The notes under the pieces are model-generated. The model saw only the letters and a program-made list of their open reading frames with translations. It had not been told where the DNA came from and did no database searches. A program made the position numbers and the translations under genes. From positions 1 to 64,000 of the forward strand of contig NZ_CP125854.1 of NCBI RefSeq assembly GCF_030169785.1: a stretch of DNA of 64,000 bases, read 5' to 3'. The DNA comes from Bdellovibrio sp. 22V. GTDB taxonomy: Bacteria > Bdellovibrionota > Bdellovibrionia > Bdellovibrionales > Bdellovibrionaceae. Shown one piece after another: positions 34,569 through 43,919 of the stretch; position 1 is the stretch's first letter; each line of letters starts with the position of its first letter.

Positions 34569-36215
34569 ATGTCTCGCGTGGTAAAAGCTCCAACAGGAAA
34601 CAAAATGGTTTGTAAGGGCTGGTTGCAAGAAGCCGCCTACAGAATGATTCAAAACAACTTGGACCCTATGGTGGCGGAGCGCCCAGAAGATCTTGTCGTT
34701 TACGGCGGTATCGGTAAAGCGGCTCGCAACTGGGAAAGCTTTGATAAAATTCTTGAAGCTCTAAAGAATCTTGAAAACGACGAAACTCTTCTTGTGCAAT
34801 CGGGAAAACCGATTGGCATCCTTAAAACTCACGAAGATGCTCCTCGCGTTTTGCTTGCCAACTCGAACCTTGTTCCGAAGTGGGCGACGTGGGAAGTTTT
34901 CAACGAACTCGATAAAAAAGGCCTGATGATGTACGGTCAGATGACAGCGGGTTCTTGGATTTACATCGGAACTCAAGGCATTATCCAAGGAACTTATGAG
35001 TCCTTCGTTGAAGCCGGTCGCCAACATTTTGGCGGCAACCTTAAAGGCCGCGTGATTTTGACAGCGGGTCTTGGTGGAATGGGCGGAGCACAACCTCTTG
35101 CCGGAGTTTTCGCCGGAGCGTGCGTGCTGGCTGTTGAGGTCGATCCGACTCGTATCGAAAAACGCCTTGAAACAAAATACGTGGATGAAGTGGCGACGGA
35201 TATTGATGATGCCATTGCACGCATTCGCAAATACACGGCAGCAGGCGAAGCGAAGTCCGTCGCGTTGCTTGGCAATATGGCGACAGTCATTCACCAGTTG
35301 TTGGAAAAGAATTTCATTCCTGATCTTTTGACGGATCAAACATCCGCGCATGATCCTTTGGTTGGTTATATCCCTGAAGGTTATACAGTCGAGACTGCGA
35401 AAACTTTCCGCGAGAAAGATCAAAAAGCTTATCTAGATGCGGCCTATGCAGCGATGGCGAAACATGTGCGCGGTATGCTGGCGATGAAAGATCGCGGCGC
35501 TGTGACTTTTGATTACGGTAATAACTTGCGTGCCCGCGCTTACGAAGCAGGTGTTACGAATGCCTTCGATTATCCTGGTTTCGTACCGGCTTTCATCCGT
35601 CCGTTGTTCTGCAAAGGCAGCGGTCCTTTCCGCTGGGTGGCTTTGTCTGGTGATCCAAACGATATCAAAGTGACTGACAATGCGATGAGAGAGCTTTTCC
35701 CGCACAAGAAAGACCTTCTTCGCTGGCTGGATATGGCGGAAGAGCGCATTGCTTTCCAAGGCTTGCCAGCGCGTATCTGCTGGCTTGAATACGGCGAGCG
35801 GGCGAAAGCCGGCTTGATGTTCAACAAGCTTGTTGCTGAAGGCAAAGTCAAAGCGCCGATCGTGATCGGGCGCGACCATTTGGATTGCGGCTCGGTCGCA
35901 TCACCAAATCGTGAAACGGAGGCGATGAAAGACGGTTCAGACGCAGTCAGCGACTGGGCTCTTCTCAATGCTCTTGTAAACACAGCGTGTGGCGCAACGT
36001 GGGTCAGCTTGCACCATGGCGGTGGCGTAGGCATGGGTTACTCTCAGCACGCCGGCCAAGTCATCGTCGCAGACGGTACAGAGAAAGCCGCGCGCCGCTT
36101 GGAAAGAGTTTTGACGGCAGATCCAGCAATGGGTGTGTTCAGACATCTGGATGCCGGTTATGAACTTGCAAAAGAAGTAGCGATTGAAAGAGGCGTTAAG
36201 AGTCTTTGGATTTAA
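34569..36215 (+). CDS. hutU: Urocanate hydratase
   Basis: Converts urocanate to imidazolonepropionate. The 548-residue NAD+-dependent enzyme begins [20 protein letters not shown] and has the characteristic [51 protein letters not shown] and [20 protein letters not shown] regions. The product is the substrate of HutI, whose gene begins at 63031. Followed by a strong terminator. Confidence 0.97.
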   Translation: MSRVVKAPTGNKMVCKGWLQEAAYRMIQNNLDPMVAERPEDLVVYGGIGKAARNWESFDKILEALKNLENDETLLVQSGKPIGILKTHEDAPRVLLANSNLVPKWATWEVFNELDKKGLMMYGQMTAGSWIYIGTQGIIQGTYESFVEAGRQHFGGNLKGRVILTAGLGGMGGAQPLAGVFAGACVLAVEVDPTRIEKRLETKYVDEVATDIDDAIARIRKYTAAGEAKSVALLGNMATVIHQLLEKNFIPDLLTDQTSAHDPLVGYIPEGYTVETAKTFREKDQKAYLDAAYAAMAKHVRGMLAMKDRGAVTFDYGNNLRARAYEAGVTNAFDYPGFVPAFIRPLFCKGSGPFRWVALSGDPNDIKVTDNAMRELFPHKKDLLRWLDMAEERIAFQGLPARICWLEYGERAKAGLMFNKLVAEGKVKAPIVIGRDHLDCGSVASPNRETEAMKDGSDAVSDWALLNALVNTACGATWVSLHHGGGVGMGYSQHAGQVIVADGTEKAARRLERVLTADPAMGVFRHLDAGYELAKEVAIERGVKSLWI

Positions 36216-36250
36216 ACGACCGAGACTAAACTCAATCAGTCATAACGAAG

Positions 36251-36277
36251 AATGGGCTCTAAAAGAGCCCATTTTTT
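36251..36277 (+). terminator. Rho-independent terminator after hutU
   Basis: AATGGGCTCT and AGAGCCCATT form a ten-base stem with a three-base loop, followed by TTTTT. It ends the hutHU operon. Confidence 0.9.
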
Positions 36278-36282
36278 GTTTC

Positions 36283-36341
36283 GGGCTTCTGCCCTCGCCC
36301 CGTCGGGGCTTGCGCGCAAAAATGCCTTCCTGGCATTTTTG
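36283..36341. repeat. Cluster of three small hairpins
   Basis: GGGC/GCCC (36283-36294), GCCCC/GGGGC (36297-36309) and a ten-base CAAAAATGCC/GGCATTTTTG hairpin (36317-36341) follow one another. The last could end transcription of the minus-strand basic-protein gene. The string of hairpins also looks like a REP-type element. Confidence 0.55.
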
Positions 36342-36347
36342 TATTGT

Positions 36348-36698
36348 CTAGTGTCTTCCCTGAGGATTCAGCGGATTTTGTGGGGAAGATACTTTTGTTC
36401 TGGGTTTGATTTTCGGAGCCGCCGCACGAAGAGAATTGCGGTTTGTCACTTTCATTTTTGGTTGCACCGTAAGACTATTGCCATGTTGTTGCGCTTCAGA
36501 GATGGATTCAGCACCTTTTCTTTGCGGTTGAACTCTGTGTGGTTTCGCAGGTCCTTTCGCAGCCACTTTTTTCTTAGAAGCTGTGCGAGATTTTGCCGTT
36601 AGTTTGTTAAGAGCCGTGCCTTTCTTACCCGATGTAGCACGTTTCTTTGTGACGGTTTTCTTTTTTCCACTGGCTTTGCGCGTTTGTTTTTTTCTCAT
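36348..36698 (-). CDS. Lysine-rich histone H1-like protein
   Basis: A 116-residue, strongly basic protein. The first half is Lys/Arg/Ser/Ala/Thr rich (KKQTRKASGKKKTVTKK, SGKKGTALNKLTAKSR, SKKKVAAKGPAKPHR), like eukaryotic H1 tails and the H1-like proteins of some bacteria. The second half is neutral and contains NSLTVQPKMKVTNRNSLRAA. It may bind DNA or RNA non-specifically, but this is inferred from composition. Extreme composition makes coding doubtful by other means. A GGAGTC (minus-strand) site lies upstream of ATG 36698. Confidence 0.66.
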   Translation of the reverse strand: MRKKQTRKASGKKKTVTKKRATSGKKGTALNKLTAKSRTASKKKVAAKGPAKPHRVQPQRKGAESISEAQQHGNSLTVQPKMKVTNRNSLRAAAPKIKPRTKVSSPQNPLNPQGRH

Positions 36699-36893
36699 GG
36701 TTTTCGACTCCTTTGTGTCGAAAATTGTTTTCTACTTCGCGACTCAGAGTCATGTTTCAATAATTTCATCTTCTCTTTTTTTGTTATCTCTCACTGTTTG
36801 CCGAAAACCACTTGCCGGAGCTTGTTATAAGACTTATTGCGAGGCGAGGTATTCAGGAGTTCCATGAAGGTGACACGAGAGGAGGGCCGTTTT

Positions 36894-37895
36894 ATGCAAC
36901 ATGCTCGTCAACGCCATTCCAAGCTTCTTCTGAGTTTTTTCTTTCTCTTAATATTGTCGATTCTAAATCTAGACGCCAAGGCGCAAGGACCTGACGTCGT
37001 CAGGGTCGGGAACTTAAAGTTCGCGCATTACGGAGCCATCAGTTATTTATCCGAATTCTGCAGTAAATATAATTTGAAAGTCACAGAGCGCGTCTTTGCC
37101 AAAGGTCTCGACATCGTTCCAGCAATTATCGCAGGTGAAATCGACGTTGCTGCCAGTGCCGCCGACGCTGCCATCGCGGGCCGAGCCGGGGGCGCGCCCA
37201 TCTATGCCGTCGCCGGTTTTGCTAAGGGCGGAGCCCGCATTGTGGTTCGAACCGACTTAAAAATAAAATCCGTCAAAGAATTGAAAGGCAAGAAAGTGGG
37301 AGTCGCGCGGGGAGGTGCCCAAGAACTTCTTCTTTACGCTGAACTTGCGAAACACAATCTTACTTGGTCAGATCAGCCTGGCAAAGATGTGCGGATTGTC
37401 TTCATGGCTTTTGCCGATTTGAATCAAGCCTTACAATCTAAAAATATCGATGCCATGTCACAGAGCGAGCCGCAGTCTTCCCAGGCGATCAACAAAGGCT
37501 ACGGTGTGGAACTCGTTAAACCCTACGACACCCCTATGGGGGAACCTATCCGAACTCTCGTAATGACGGAAAATATGTACAACAAGAAGAAACCGGTGGC
37601 CGAGCGCTTTATGAAATGTTTCGTCGAGGCGACAAAAACATTTATCGAAAAACCGGATCTTGCGCAGAAATACGTCATTGAAAAAATGTTCAAGGGCCAA
37701 ATCACTCCGCAAGACTTCAAAGATGCAATGGATAACGCCGATTACACTTATGATTTGACGGTGGAGCACATGCAAATCACCACGGATTTTATGGTGAAGT
37801 ATGGCGTCGGCAGAATGAGAAATCCGCCTAAAGCAACAGACTGGGTGAAATTGGATCTTTTGGCGGAAGCGAAAAAATCTTTAGGAGTTCCTTAG
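36894..37895 (+). CDS. NMT1/SsuA-type ABC substrate-binding protein
   Basis: A 333-residue periplasmic protein with a signal peptide (HSKLLLSFFFLLILSILNL, cleaved near AKA). It has the NMT1/SsuA pattern: VRVGNLKFAHYGAISYLSEF, GLDIVPAIIAGEIDVAASAA, VKELKGKKVGVARGGAQELL. Such proteins bind nitrate, sulfonates, taurine or thiamine precursors. ATG 36894 follows GAGGAGGG; an upstream start at 36837 in the same frame has no clear site. First gene of a three-gene importer with a permease and ATPase; substrate unknown. Confidence 0.85.
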   Translation: MQHARQRHSKLLLSFFFLLILSILNLDAKAQGPDVVRVGNLKFAHYGAISYLSEFCSKYNLKVTERVFAKGLDIVPAIIAGEIDVAASAADAAIAGRAGGAPIYAVAGFAKGGARIVVRTDLKIKSVKELKGKKVGVARGGAQELLLYAELAKHNLTWSDQPGKDVRIVFMAFADLNQALQSKNIDAMSQSEPQSSQAINKGYGVELVKPYDTPMGEPIRTLVMTENMYNKKKPVAERFMKCFVEATKTFIEKPDLAQKYVIEKMFKGQITPQDFKDAMDNADYTYDLTVEHMQITTDFMVKYGVGRMRNPPKATDWVKLDLLAEAKKSLGVP

Positions 37896-37905
37896 GAGAG
37901 TTCAG

Positions 37906-38721
37906 TTGAAGATGAATTGGGCTTCGACATTAAAAGGAATTTGGGTACCGGCTCTTATCATCATTGTGTGGGAGGCGGTCGTCCGTTTTGGCTTTGTGAA
38001 TCCGCAGATTCTGCCTTCTCCCTCCGCCGTCGTGATCAGGTGGTATCATTATCTCCTTCCGACGGAAGCGTATGATCCGCAAGTGAGTTCCTATGCCGGC
38101 TGGATGTTTTCCGGCGAACTCATTCGCGATTTGATTTCAAGTTTCTATCGTGTGGCCGTTGGATTTTTAATTGGTGCGGGACTGGCTTTGCCGCTCGGTC
38201 TGTTGATGGGCGGCAGCACTCATATTTACGACTACATGAATCCGTTGATTCAAGTTCTTCGTCCAATCCCGCCTATTGCTTTTATTCCGCTGGCAATTTT
38301 GTGGTTTGGCTTGGGCGATCCTCCCGCTGTTTTTCTGATCGCTCTGGGCGCTTTTTTTCCGGTGCTGATGAACACAATCGTCGGAGTGCGAGCCGTCGAC
38401 AATATTTACGTGCGGGCCGCTCGCAATTTGGGGGCGTCGCGCACGCAGATGTTTATTAAGATTATTCTTCCGGCAGCGATGCCTTACATTCTCAGCGGCG
38501 TGCGCATCGGTATAGGAACGGGTTTCATCTGTATGATTGTGGCGGAGATGATCGCCGTTAATAACGGTCTTGGCTATCGTATCTTAGAAGCCCGGGAATA
38601 TTTTTGGTCCGACAAAATTATTGCGGGTATGTTTTCCATCGGTCTTTTAGGTTTAGCGATTGATACAGGTGTGAGCCGTCTTAACAATTATCTTTTGCGC
38701 TGGCATCGAGGTCTGGAATGA
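37906..38721 (+). CDS. ABC transporter permease (SsuC/TauC type)
   Basis: A 271-residue inner-membrane protein with about six helices. The family's EAA loop is visible as RAARNLGASRTQMFIKIILP AAMPYILSG in two parts, followed by GTGFICMIVAEMIA. TTG 37906 is next to TAGGAGAG, and ATG 37912 is also possible. Likely pore of the importer with the NMT1-type binding protein and the ATPase. Confidence 0.88.
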   Translation: MKMNWASTLKGIWVPALIIIVWEAVVRFGFVNPQILPSPSAVVIRWYHYLLPTEAYDPQVSSYAGWMFSGELIRDLISSFYRVAVGFLIGAGLALPLGLLMGGSTHIYDYMNPLIQVLRPIPPIAFIPLAILWFGLGDPPAVFLIALGAFFPVLMNTIVGVRAVDNIYVRAARNLGASRTQMFIKIILPAAMPYILSGVRIGIGTGFICMIVAEMIAVNNGLGYRILEAREYFWSDKIIAGMFSIGLLGLAIDTGVSRLNNYLLRWHRGLE

Positions 38722-39518
38722 ATACGCAATCCCAGATTGAAATTGATCACGTCCATAAAGTTTTTAAGGGCCAGGGGCAGGACGTGGTGGCTCTGAAAGA
38801 TATCGACTTTACAATCCCACAGGGTCAGTTTTTGTGTTTGCTAGGACCGTCGGGTTGTGGGAAGTCGACATTGCTTAATGCGATCGCGGGATTTTCATTA
38901 CCCACGCAAGGAACCGTTCGGGTCGAAGGAAAAGTGATTGAAGCTCCGGGGCCTGATCGCGGTATGGTTTTCCAGGAATACGCGTTGTTTCCGTGGATGA
39001 CAGTGGAAGACAATATCACTTTTGGCTTGAAGCTTCGCAAAGACGCACCGGAAAAGATAGAAAAGAAACTCAACGAGTTATTGCAGATGCTGAAGCTTTC
39101 GGATTTTCGCGATCGTTATCCTAAAGATCTTTCGGGCGGAATGCGGCAACGGGTTGCTATCGCACGGGTTCTCGCTTTAGATTCACAGATTATGCTAATG
39201 GATGAACCCTTCGGAGCTTTGGATGCATTGACTCGAAGAAGCCTGCAGGATGAGCTTTTAAAGCTCTGGAGCCAAGTGAAGAAAACAATTGTCTTTGTCA
39301 CGCACTCCATTGAGGAATCCATTTATCTGGCCGACCGAATCATCGTGATGAGTTATCGCCCGGGAACTGTGAAGAAAGATATCACCGTCAATATTCCGCG
39401 TCCGCGCAACCCGGCGTCTCCGGAGTTCAATGATTTAAAAAGAGAAATATCCCAACTCGTGATGGCCGAGCAGTCGCGTTTTGAAGAAGCGCAATTAAAG
39501 AGCACCACCGGAGATTAA
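38718..39518 (+). CDS. ABC transporter ATPase (SsuB/TauB type)
   Basis: A 266-residue ATPase with Walker A GPSGCGKST, Q-loop MVFQEYALFPW, signature LSGGMRQR, Walker B LMDEPFGALD and the H-loop VFVTHSIEES. The order and the PWMTVEDN segment match nitrate/sulfonate/taurine importers. ATG 38718 overlaps the permease stop as ATGA. The stop overlaps that of the convergent membrane-protein gene by four bases (TTAA). Confidence 0.93.
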   Translation: MNTQSQIEIDHVHKVFKGQGQDVVALKDIDFTIPQGQFLCLLGPSGCGKSTLLNAIAGFSLPTQGTVRVEGKVIEAPGPDRGMVFQEYALFPWMTVEDNITFGLKLRKDAPEKIEKKLNELLQMLKLSDFRDRYPKDLSGGMRQRVAIARVLALDSQIMLMDEPFGALDALTRRSLQDELLKLWSQVKKTIVFVTHSIEESIYLADRIIVMSYRPGTVKKDITVNIPRPRNPASPEFNDLKREISQLVMAEQSRFEEAQLKSTTGD

Positions 39519-39946
39519 TCTTCGTGATAAACGTTTGTCGTGATTTTGCTGCGACTCATTTGCATCGCGCGCAGACTCATTTGTGCAATTAGAAATCCGA
39601 TACACGTAAAGGCACAGCCCAAAGCGAAAGTCGTTCCTGTCGAGATCGCTCCTAATTTTAAAAAGTGCAACATCGAAGGGGCTTCCGTGTAAGAGAGCTT
39701 CAAGGAGTTGCGAATAAGAAGCGGAAGGATATACCCCAAGGTCATTAAGAAAGAATTTTCCAGGATATGCAGAGGTTTTTTAGCGAGAAAGCCGTTCACT
39801 AAAAAAAGCAGGCAGAGGAAATTGACAGAATCTCCGACAAAATCCCAATTGTAAGACTGATAAACGAGAACCACAGAACCGGAAAAGAAGAGAACGTAGT
39901 AAACCCACAAATTCCGGCAGTGCAGAAATGACCCGTCTTTTGCCAT
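39515..39946 (-). CDS. Polytopic membrane protein, unknown function
   Basis: A 143-residue protein with four predicted helices: VYYVLFFSGSVVLVYQ, SVNFLCLLFLVNGFLA, SFLMTLGYILPLLI and FALGCAFTCIGFLIAQ. Both ends are polar, and several cysteines and tryptophans punctuate the helices. No family is recognised. It is convergent with the importer ATPase, sharing four bases of stop codon. Confidence 0.68.
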   Translation of the reverse strand: MAKDGSFLHCRNLWVYYVLFFSGSVVLVYQSYNWDFVGDSVNFLCLLFLVNGFLAKKPLHILENSFLMTLGYILPLLIRNSLKLSYTEAPSMLHFLKLGAISTGTTFALGCAFTCIGFLIAQMSLRAMQMSRSKITTNVYHED

Positions 39947-40028
39947 CTGTTAACACTCCTTTATAGAAATCTTAACAGAGGCTCTGTGGATTGAAACAGT
40001 GTGACCGTAACTTAATAGTTCCCTGGAC

Positions 40029-40727
40029 CTAGGGCTGAGGGCAATGGCAGTCTTTGAATCGGCAAGAAAGAAGTTTTCCGTGGTTGTTGAATTGGAACTC
40101 GAAAACTTTCTTGTCGTGCATTTCCAAACTGACCGTAGATCCGTCTTTAAGAAGCAATTGGGACTTAGCTTCGTGCTTTGTGACTGTTCCCTGCGCGAGC
40201 AGAGACTCCACAGTTTCATTGCCTTTAAGAGGTAAACGCTCGGGATAACCCTCTTCATCTAATTTGAAAAAGCGGATTTCTTTCGTGTTGGGGCTGTTGC
40301 TGTTATCGGAAGTGATCACATGCACACGGCGTTTTGAACCGTCCGCCAAAGTCAGATGATAATTCTCTAAAGAAATTTCTTCTGTTTTAACGCCGACACT
40401 TTTTTGCAGATATTCAATAAGAGCTTCGGGAGTCGCAATGGCCTGTGCTGCCACTTCAGGCGCGCATTTTTGCAAGGACTCTAAGAAATTGTCTTTGTTT
40501 GTTGCAGACGCTTCCGGAGCTTGTCCTTTTTCTCCCAAGAAAGAATCGTCGGCTTCGCTGGACTCTTGATCCTCTTCCGGAGTTTGTACGTCCTGTGCAA
40601 CCGCGCCGTTGATCGCTGCTTGCTTTTGGTGAAACAAAATATGCAAGAAGTAATAGTCCGCAAGAAGGCCCAACCCGAAAAGGACAAGGGCCCAAGTAAT
40701 CCACGTTTTAAAAGAAATCGATTTCAT
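40029..40727 (-). CDS. Membrane-anchored periplasmic hypothetical protein
   Basis: A 232-residue protein. One N-terminal helix (TWITWALVLFGLGLLADYYF) anchors it. A Ser/Glu/Gln-rich acidic linker follows (about residues 40-80), then a polar domain with four cysteines near both ends (KCAPE, SCRF, CHC). The C-terminus CRFKDCHCPQP could form disulfides, so a periplasmic orientation is expected. No family recognised. Its ATG is 14 bases from the stop of the upstream papain-like gene, so the two are co-transcribed. Confidence 0.68.
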   Translation of the reverse strand: MKSISFKTWITWALVLFGLGLLADYYFLHILFHQKQAAINGAVAQDVQTPEEDQESSEADDSFLGEKGQAPEASATNKDNFLESLQKCAPEVAAQAIATPEALIEYLQKSVGVKTEEISLENYHLTLADGSKRRVHVITSDNSNSPNTKEIRFFKLDEEGYPERLPLKGNETVESLLAQGTVTKHEAKSQLLLKDGSTVSLEMHDKKVFEFQFNNHGKLLSCRFKDCHCPQP

Positions 40728-40741
40728 AGTTCCTTATACTC

Positions 40742-42046
40742 TTAATCTTTAAGATCCGGACTCCAAGCGTCCCATGATTGACATGATCTTGCACGCTGCG
40801 AAGGCCCACGCGCCTCGCCCCAGCGATATTCCGCAGTCTCATGTGGATTGTTGGAAATAAGTCCCGCAAACATGCGGCGTTTGAATTCAGCCAAGTCTAT
40901 GCGACGGCCAGGCAGATATTCAGTCACGCAAACGGACGCAGAAGAAACGCCTTGAGCTGTCATCATGCGAGCTTCATTGGCTGCAGACTGTTGGATCGCA
41001 GGGAAGATCTTGTTCAATTGAGCAACAATCTCAGCACTCAACTGATTGCCACCGTTGATGTGCAGAATCTCGCGATAAGCACGACGCAAAGACATCAAGT
41101 CGTCATAAACGCGACGGTCTCTGTTAGGGGTGGAGTACGTGTCGTAAGTCGCATAGTCCATGCAGCGGGAATTTTTCTTAATGTAGGCAAGACCCTCATT
41201 CACCGAAGGAATGCGCTCCGTAAAGCCCACGCAGCTCATCTTAAGCAGACGACTGATCATTTGGTTGTCGGTCTCTTGACGAAGAGCCAAACGGCCTTGC
41301 ACGTAGCGATTCCATTTGTTCAATGGAACGCGATATTGCTCCTCGCTATATCCCGGAACTTCCCAAACGGGTTTGTTGATATGACTTGCCGGTCTCCAAC
41401 CGCGCAGACCCGCGTGGCCTGCAGGAGAGAAATCGCCTTCAAACACCCATTCTGGATTTGGCCAAGACTGACGTTCTTGCAAACCAAAACCTGAAGTGGC
41501 GCCGACAACAGAGTTGTAAACCAAGTGCGGTACACCGATAGAAAGAATTTCTTTAATTGTCCAAGAGTGGTGATTCTTTTTTGTCGTCAGAATCAAAGCG
41601 CCGCTGCGAACTGTGTCGCGGCTGATGGCGATAGGATATGTATCGTTCGGAAGTGAACGCGTGCTCATTGTTTGATAAATGAATACCAAGAAATTGCGAA
41701 CGCGTTCGATCTCGCTTTTGCTGTCCCAACGGCTCATTTTATTTGAAAGAGTTTTGCCTGAAGACGTCGGATCTTGTGCGACAAACGGCAAACGATTTTC
41801 ATAGGCGAAAACAATACGCATAGAATAAACGGTATCAGCGCAGTCGACGCGCAAACCATAATAAGGATTGTTTTGTCCGTTCGGCAAAGTCTTGCGCGAA
41901 AAGAAATCCGTGCGCCACTCTGTGCGAACCCATTCCGCAAAACGATTTTCGTAAGCAGGGGACCACGCGTTGACGTCAGACCAAACGGCCGCCTGTGCCG
42001 AGAAGCCGAGAAGTAGGGAGATTAAGAATAAACCGGGACGAAACAT
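40742..42046 (-). CDS. Secreted protein with papain-like (NlpC/P60-like) active-site look
   Basis: A 434-residue secreted protein (signal peptide MFRPGLFLISLLLGFSAQAA). Cys69 in YGLRVDCADTVYSMRIVF and the pair His159-His160 in ILTTKKNHHSWTIKEI lie in the spacing and surroundings typical of NlpC/P60 or transglutaminase-type cysteine hydrolases (Cys at the start of a helix, His at a beta strand). Later parts are helical, with two Cys pairs. If correct it would cut or cross-link peptidoglycan or peptides. The family call is a weak inference. Confidence 0.62.
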   Translation of the reverse strand: MFRPGLFLISLLLGFSAQAAVWSDVNAWSPAYENRFAEWVRTEWRTDFFSRKTLPNGQNNPYYGLRVDCADTVYSMRIVFAYENRLPFVAQDPTSSGKTLSNKMSRWDSKSEIERVRNFLVFIYQTMSTRSLPNDTYPIAISRDTVRSGALILTTKKNHHSWTIKEILSIGVPHLVYNSVVGATSGFGLQERQSWPNPEWVFEGDFSPAGHAGLRGWRPASHINKPVWEVPGYSEEQYRVPLNKWNRYVQGRLALRQETDNQMISRLLKMSCVGFTERIPSVNEGLAYIKKNSRCMDYATYDTYSTPNRDRRVYDDLMSLRRAYREILHINGGNQLSAEIVAQLNKIFPAIQQSAANEARMMTAQGVSSASVCVTEYLPGRRIDLAEFKRRMFAGLISNNPHETAEYRWGEARGPSQRARSCQSWDAWSPDLKD

Positions 42047-42177
42047 GTCACTCTCCTTGGAAGTGTTACACGATCGCAGGGGTATATTGCTCCCTAGTAA
42101 GGATCAATGAATTCTTTTTACTGCATTGCGTGCTCTGTCGAATTTTCCAATGCATAGCGTTAGTATCCGCCTTGTTT

Positions 42178-42912
42178 ATGCAAAAACGTCTCAAAATCCC
42201 TCTTATCGTGGTCATTTTTCTGCTTTCGAGCTGTCAGCCGAAGGAAGAGGTCGTCACTCGCGAAAAACTTCTGTCGCAAGGTTTTGCGATGATGGATCAG
42301 GGAAGAAACGATGAAGCCATTTCTTACTTTGAAGATCTTGTGCAAAAGGATCCTCATTTTCACGTGAAGCTGGCTTTGGCATCCGCATTGGCAGCTCGAG
42401 CCGGAGTGAAGATTCAAGAGATCTATTCTTTTGTTACCGTCAGAAGTTTTGAAGTGAAACAAGTTTCGTTGTCGTCTCTGCCGCTCGACAAACAAACGCG
42501 GGAATTATTGAAAGAAGTCTCTCGCTTTTCTGCACACTGGGAAAAGATCCCGGCCTTGGCAAAAAGCGGTCGTCGCGATATTCACGCAGCCCTTAAAGTT
42601 TTGCAGGAAGAAAAAGCTCCTGGCGCTCGTCTTTATGCCGCCACTTTGCGTGTGATTTTACTGAAGTCGTCGATACAAGAGGGAATGCAGAATTGGGAAA
42701 TAAAAGAGAAGCGTCGCGTTTGCCTTGAAGATCTAAAAGTCTATGTGGAGTGGTCACTTCGAATTGTCGAAGGACTGCGTGTTCTCAGCGAAGATTTGCA
42801 AATCGCTTTTCCTGAAAAACGGGCGGTATTGCAGCAGTGGCAGCAAGATCTGCAAAAACTAAAAGACGAAGCCCAACACATTTCCTGGCCTGAGGAGGAG
42901 ACGTGTTTTTGA
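42178..42912 (+). CDS. TPR-like lipoprotein
   Basis: A 244-residue lipoprotein: signal helix LKIPLIVVIFLLSSC with lipobox LSSC, then a TPR-like start (LLSQGFAMMDQGRNDEAISY, FEDLVQKDPHFHVKLALASA) and a helical remainder. ATG 42178 is the start that gives this lipobox; the same frame stays open upstream but the longer form lacks any export feature. It is the first of three overlapping genes with an outer-membrane-like protein and a membrane protein. They may form an envelope complex. Confidence 0.74.
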   Translation: MQKRLKIPLIVVIFLLSSCQPKEEVVTREKLLSQGFAMMDQGRNDEAISYFEDLVQKDPHFHVKLALASALAARAGVKIQEIYSFVTVRSFEVKQVSLSSLPLDKQTRELLKEVSRFSAHWEKIPALAKSGRRDIHAALKVLQEEKAPGARLYAATLRVILLKSSIQEGMQNWEIKEKRRVCLEDLKVYVEWSLRIVEGLRVLSEDLQIAFPEKRAVLQQWQQDLQKLKDEAQHISWPEEETCF

Positions 42913-43919
42913 AATGTCTTCCTTTTTTGTTTTTGAGCTCTCTGTGTAGTGCTGCGACGTTGTCTCCGGTATTGCGCGAGGGGAGTACGCGTTTTCTTTC
43001 TCGTTCTTTGGGAAGCGCTTGTTACACTCTGGACAGCGTGCAAAGAGGCCTTCCCTGTAATCCGGCGGCTATTGCAAAAGAGCGTAAACCGCGCTTTGAC
43101 CTCGATCTTTTTTTGGGAAGCGACATCCAAAATATCAAAGACTCCGAAAATCTTTTAAATGGCCATGACGAAGAGGGCACGGTGGCGCGTTTGCTTGCGC
43201 GAAGAGATTCCATAGACGGCGAGATTTCTTTAGAAGCTTCTTTTCAAAGTTCTAATTGGGGTGTGTCTGTCGAGCCTTATCGTTTGGTGTCTATCACACG
43301 AATTGAAAATCCTGCTTTGCCGATGATGGACATGGTGATCGCTGAAGAAAAAAGCGTGAAAGGCCAAATCGGGTCTTACGTTAATGATAACTTTTATGCG
43401 GGACTGCAATTGCGTTACACGCACGTCAAATTTATCGGCGAGTACTTCGCCGTCAGTGAAGCCTTTGCAGGAGATAAAGCGGAACTTTTTAGCACTCGCA
43501 CTCAAGAACTTTTTTATGTGGAGCCCGGTTTCTTGTACGCGTGGGAAAATCTCGCATGGCAACCGCAGATTTCCGCGATGCTTTCGCAGTGGGGAGTCAC
43601 GAGTGAAAAATCCGATGAGTATCCTATTACTCCTCAAGGTCTGCTGGGCGCTTCCGTTAAACCGCTCGTTCCTTTGGGACTTTTTGAAGTCGGAATTCAG
43701 TTTGAAGTGAACTCCGAAACCAAGAATGCCCGCGACGCATTTCGCGCGGCCTTTAGCTATCAATTGGGGATTTTGCAGGCGGTATTAAGTGTTTCGGAGT
43801 ACGATCACTCTGCAGGTTTTCTTGTTGGCTACAAACATTTTACCGGTGGCCTTACATACTGGAGTGAACAAGAACGCGAGAGTCGCGCCGTCTTTATTCA
43901 GCTAGGAGCGACGCTGTGA
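42903..43919 (+). CDS. Outer-membrane-protein-like secreted protein
   Basis: A 338-residue protein with a signal peptide (MFLKCLPFLFLSSLCSA) and a mature part dominated by alternating-hydrophobicity strands (SIDGEISLEASFQSSNWGVS, QIGSYVNDNFYAGLQLRYTH, QPQISAMLSQWGV), ending in FIQLGATL, as in outer-membrane barrels. The N-terminal LGSACYTLDSVQRGLPCNPA is like that of uncharacterised Bdellovibrio outer-membrane proteins. GTG 42903 has GAGGAGGAG before it and overlaps the preceding gene. Function unknown. Confidence 0.75.
   Translation: MFLKCLPFLFLSSLCSAATLSPVLREGSTRFLSRSLGSACYTLDSVQRGLPCNPAAIAKERKPRFDLDLFLGSDIQNIKDSENLLNGHDEEGTVARLLARRDSIDGEISLEASFQSSNWGVSVEPYRLVSITRIENPALPMMDMVIAEEKSVKGQIGSYVNDNFYAGLQLRYTHVKFIGEYFAVSEAFAGDKAELFSTRTQELFYVEPGFLYAWENLAWQPQISAMLSQWGVTSEKSDEYPITPQGLLGASVKPLVPLGLFEVGIQFEVNSETKNARDAFRAAFSYQLGILQAVLSVSEYDHSAGFLVGYKHFTGGLTYWSEQERESRAVFIQLGATL

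Noticed and set aside
34761-35423. Minus-strand frame of 220 codons
   Set aside because: Antisense to hutU, a full-length family match; no ribosome-binding site or domain.
36698-36894. Possible TPP or other riboswitch before the NMT1-type importer
   Set aside because: No CTGAGA-like TPP core or other riboswitch core is visible, so the substrate stays open.
40841-41494. Plus-strand frame of 217 codons
   Set aside because: Antisense to the secreted papain-like protein, which has a signal peptide and a partner gene.
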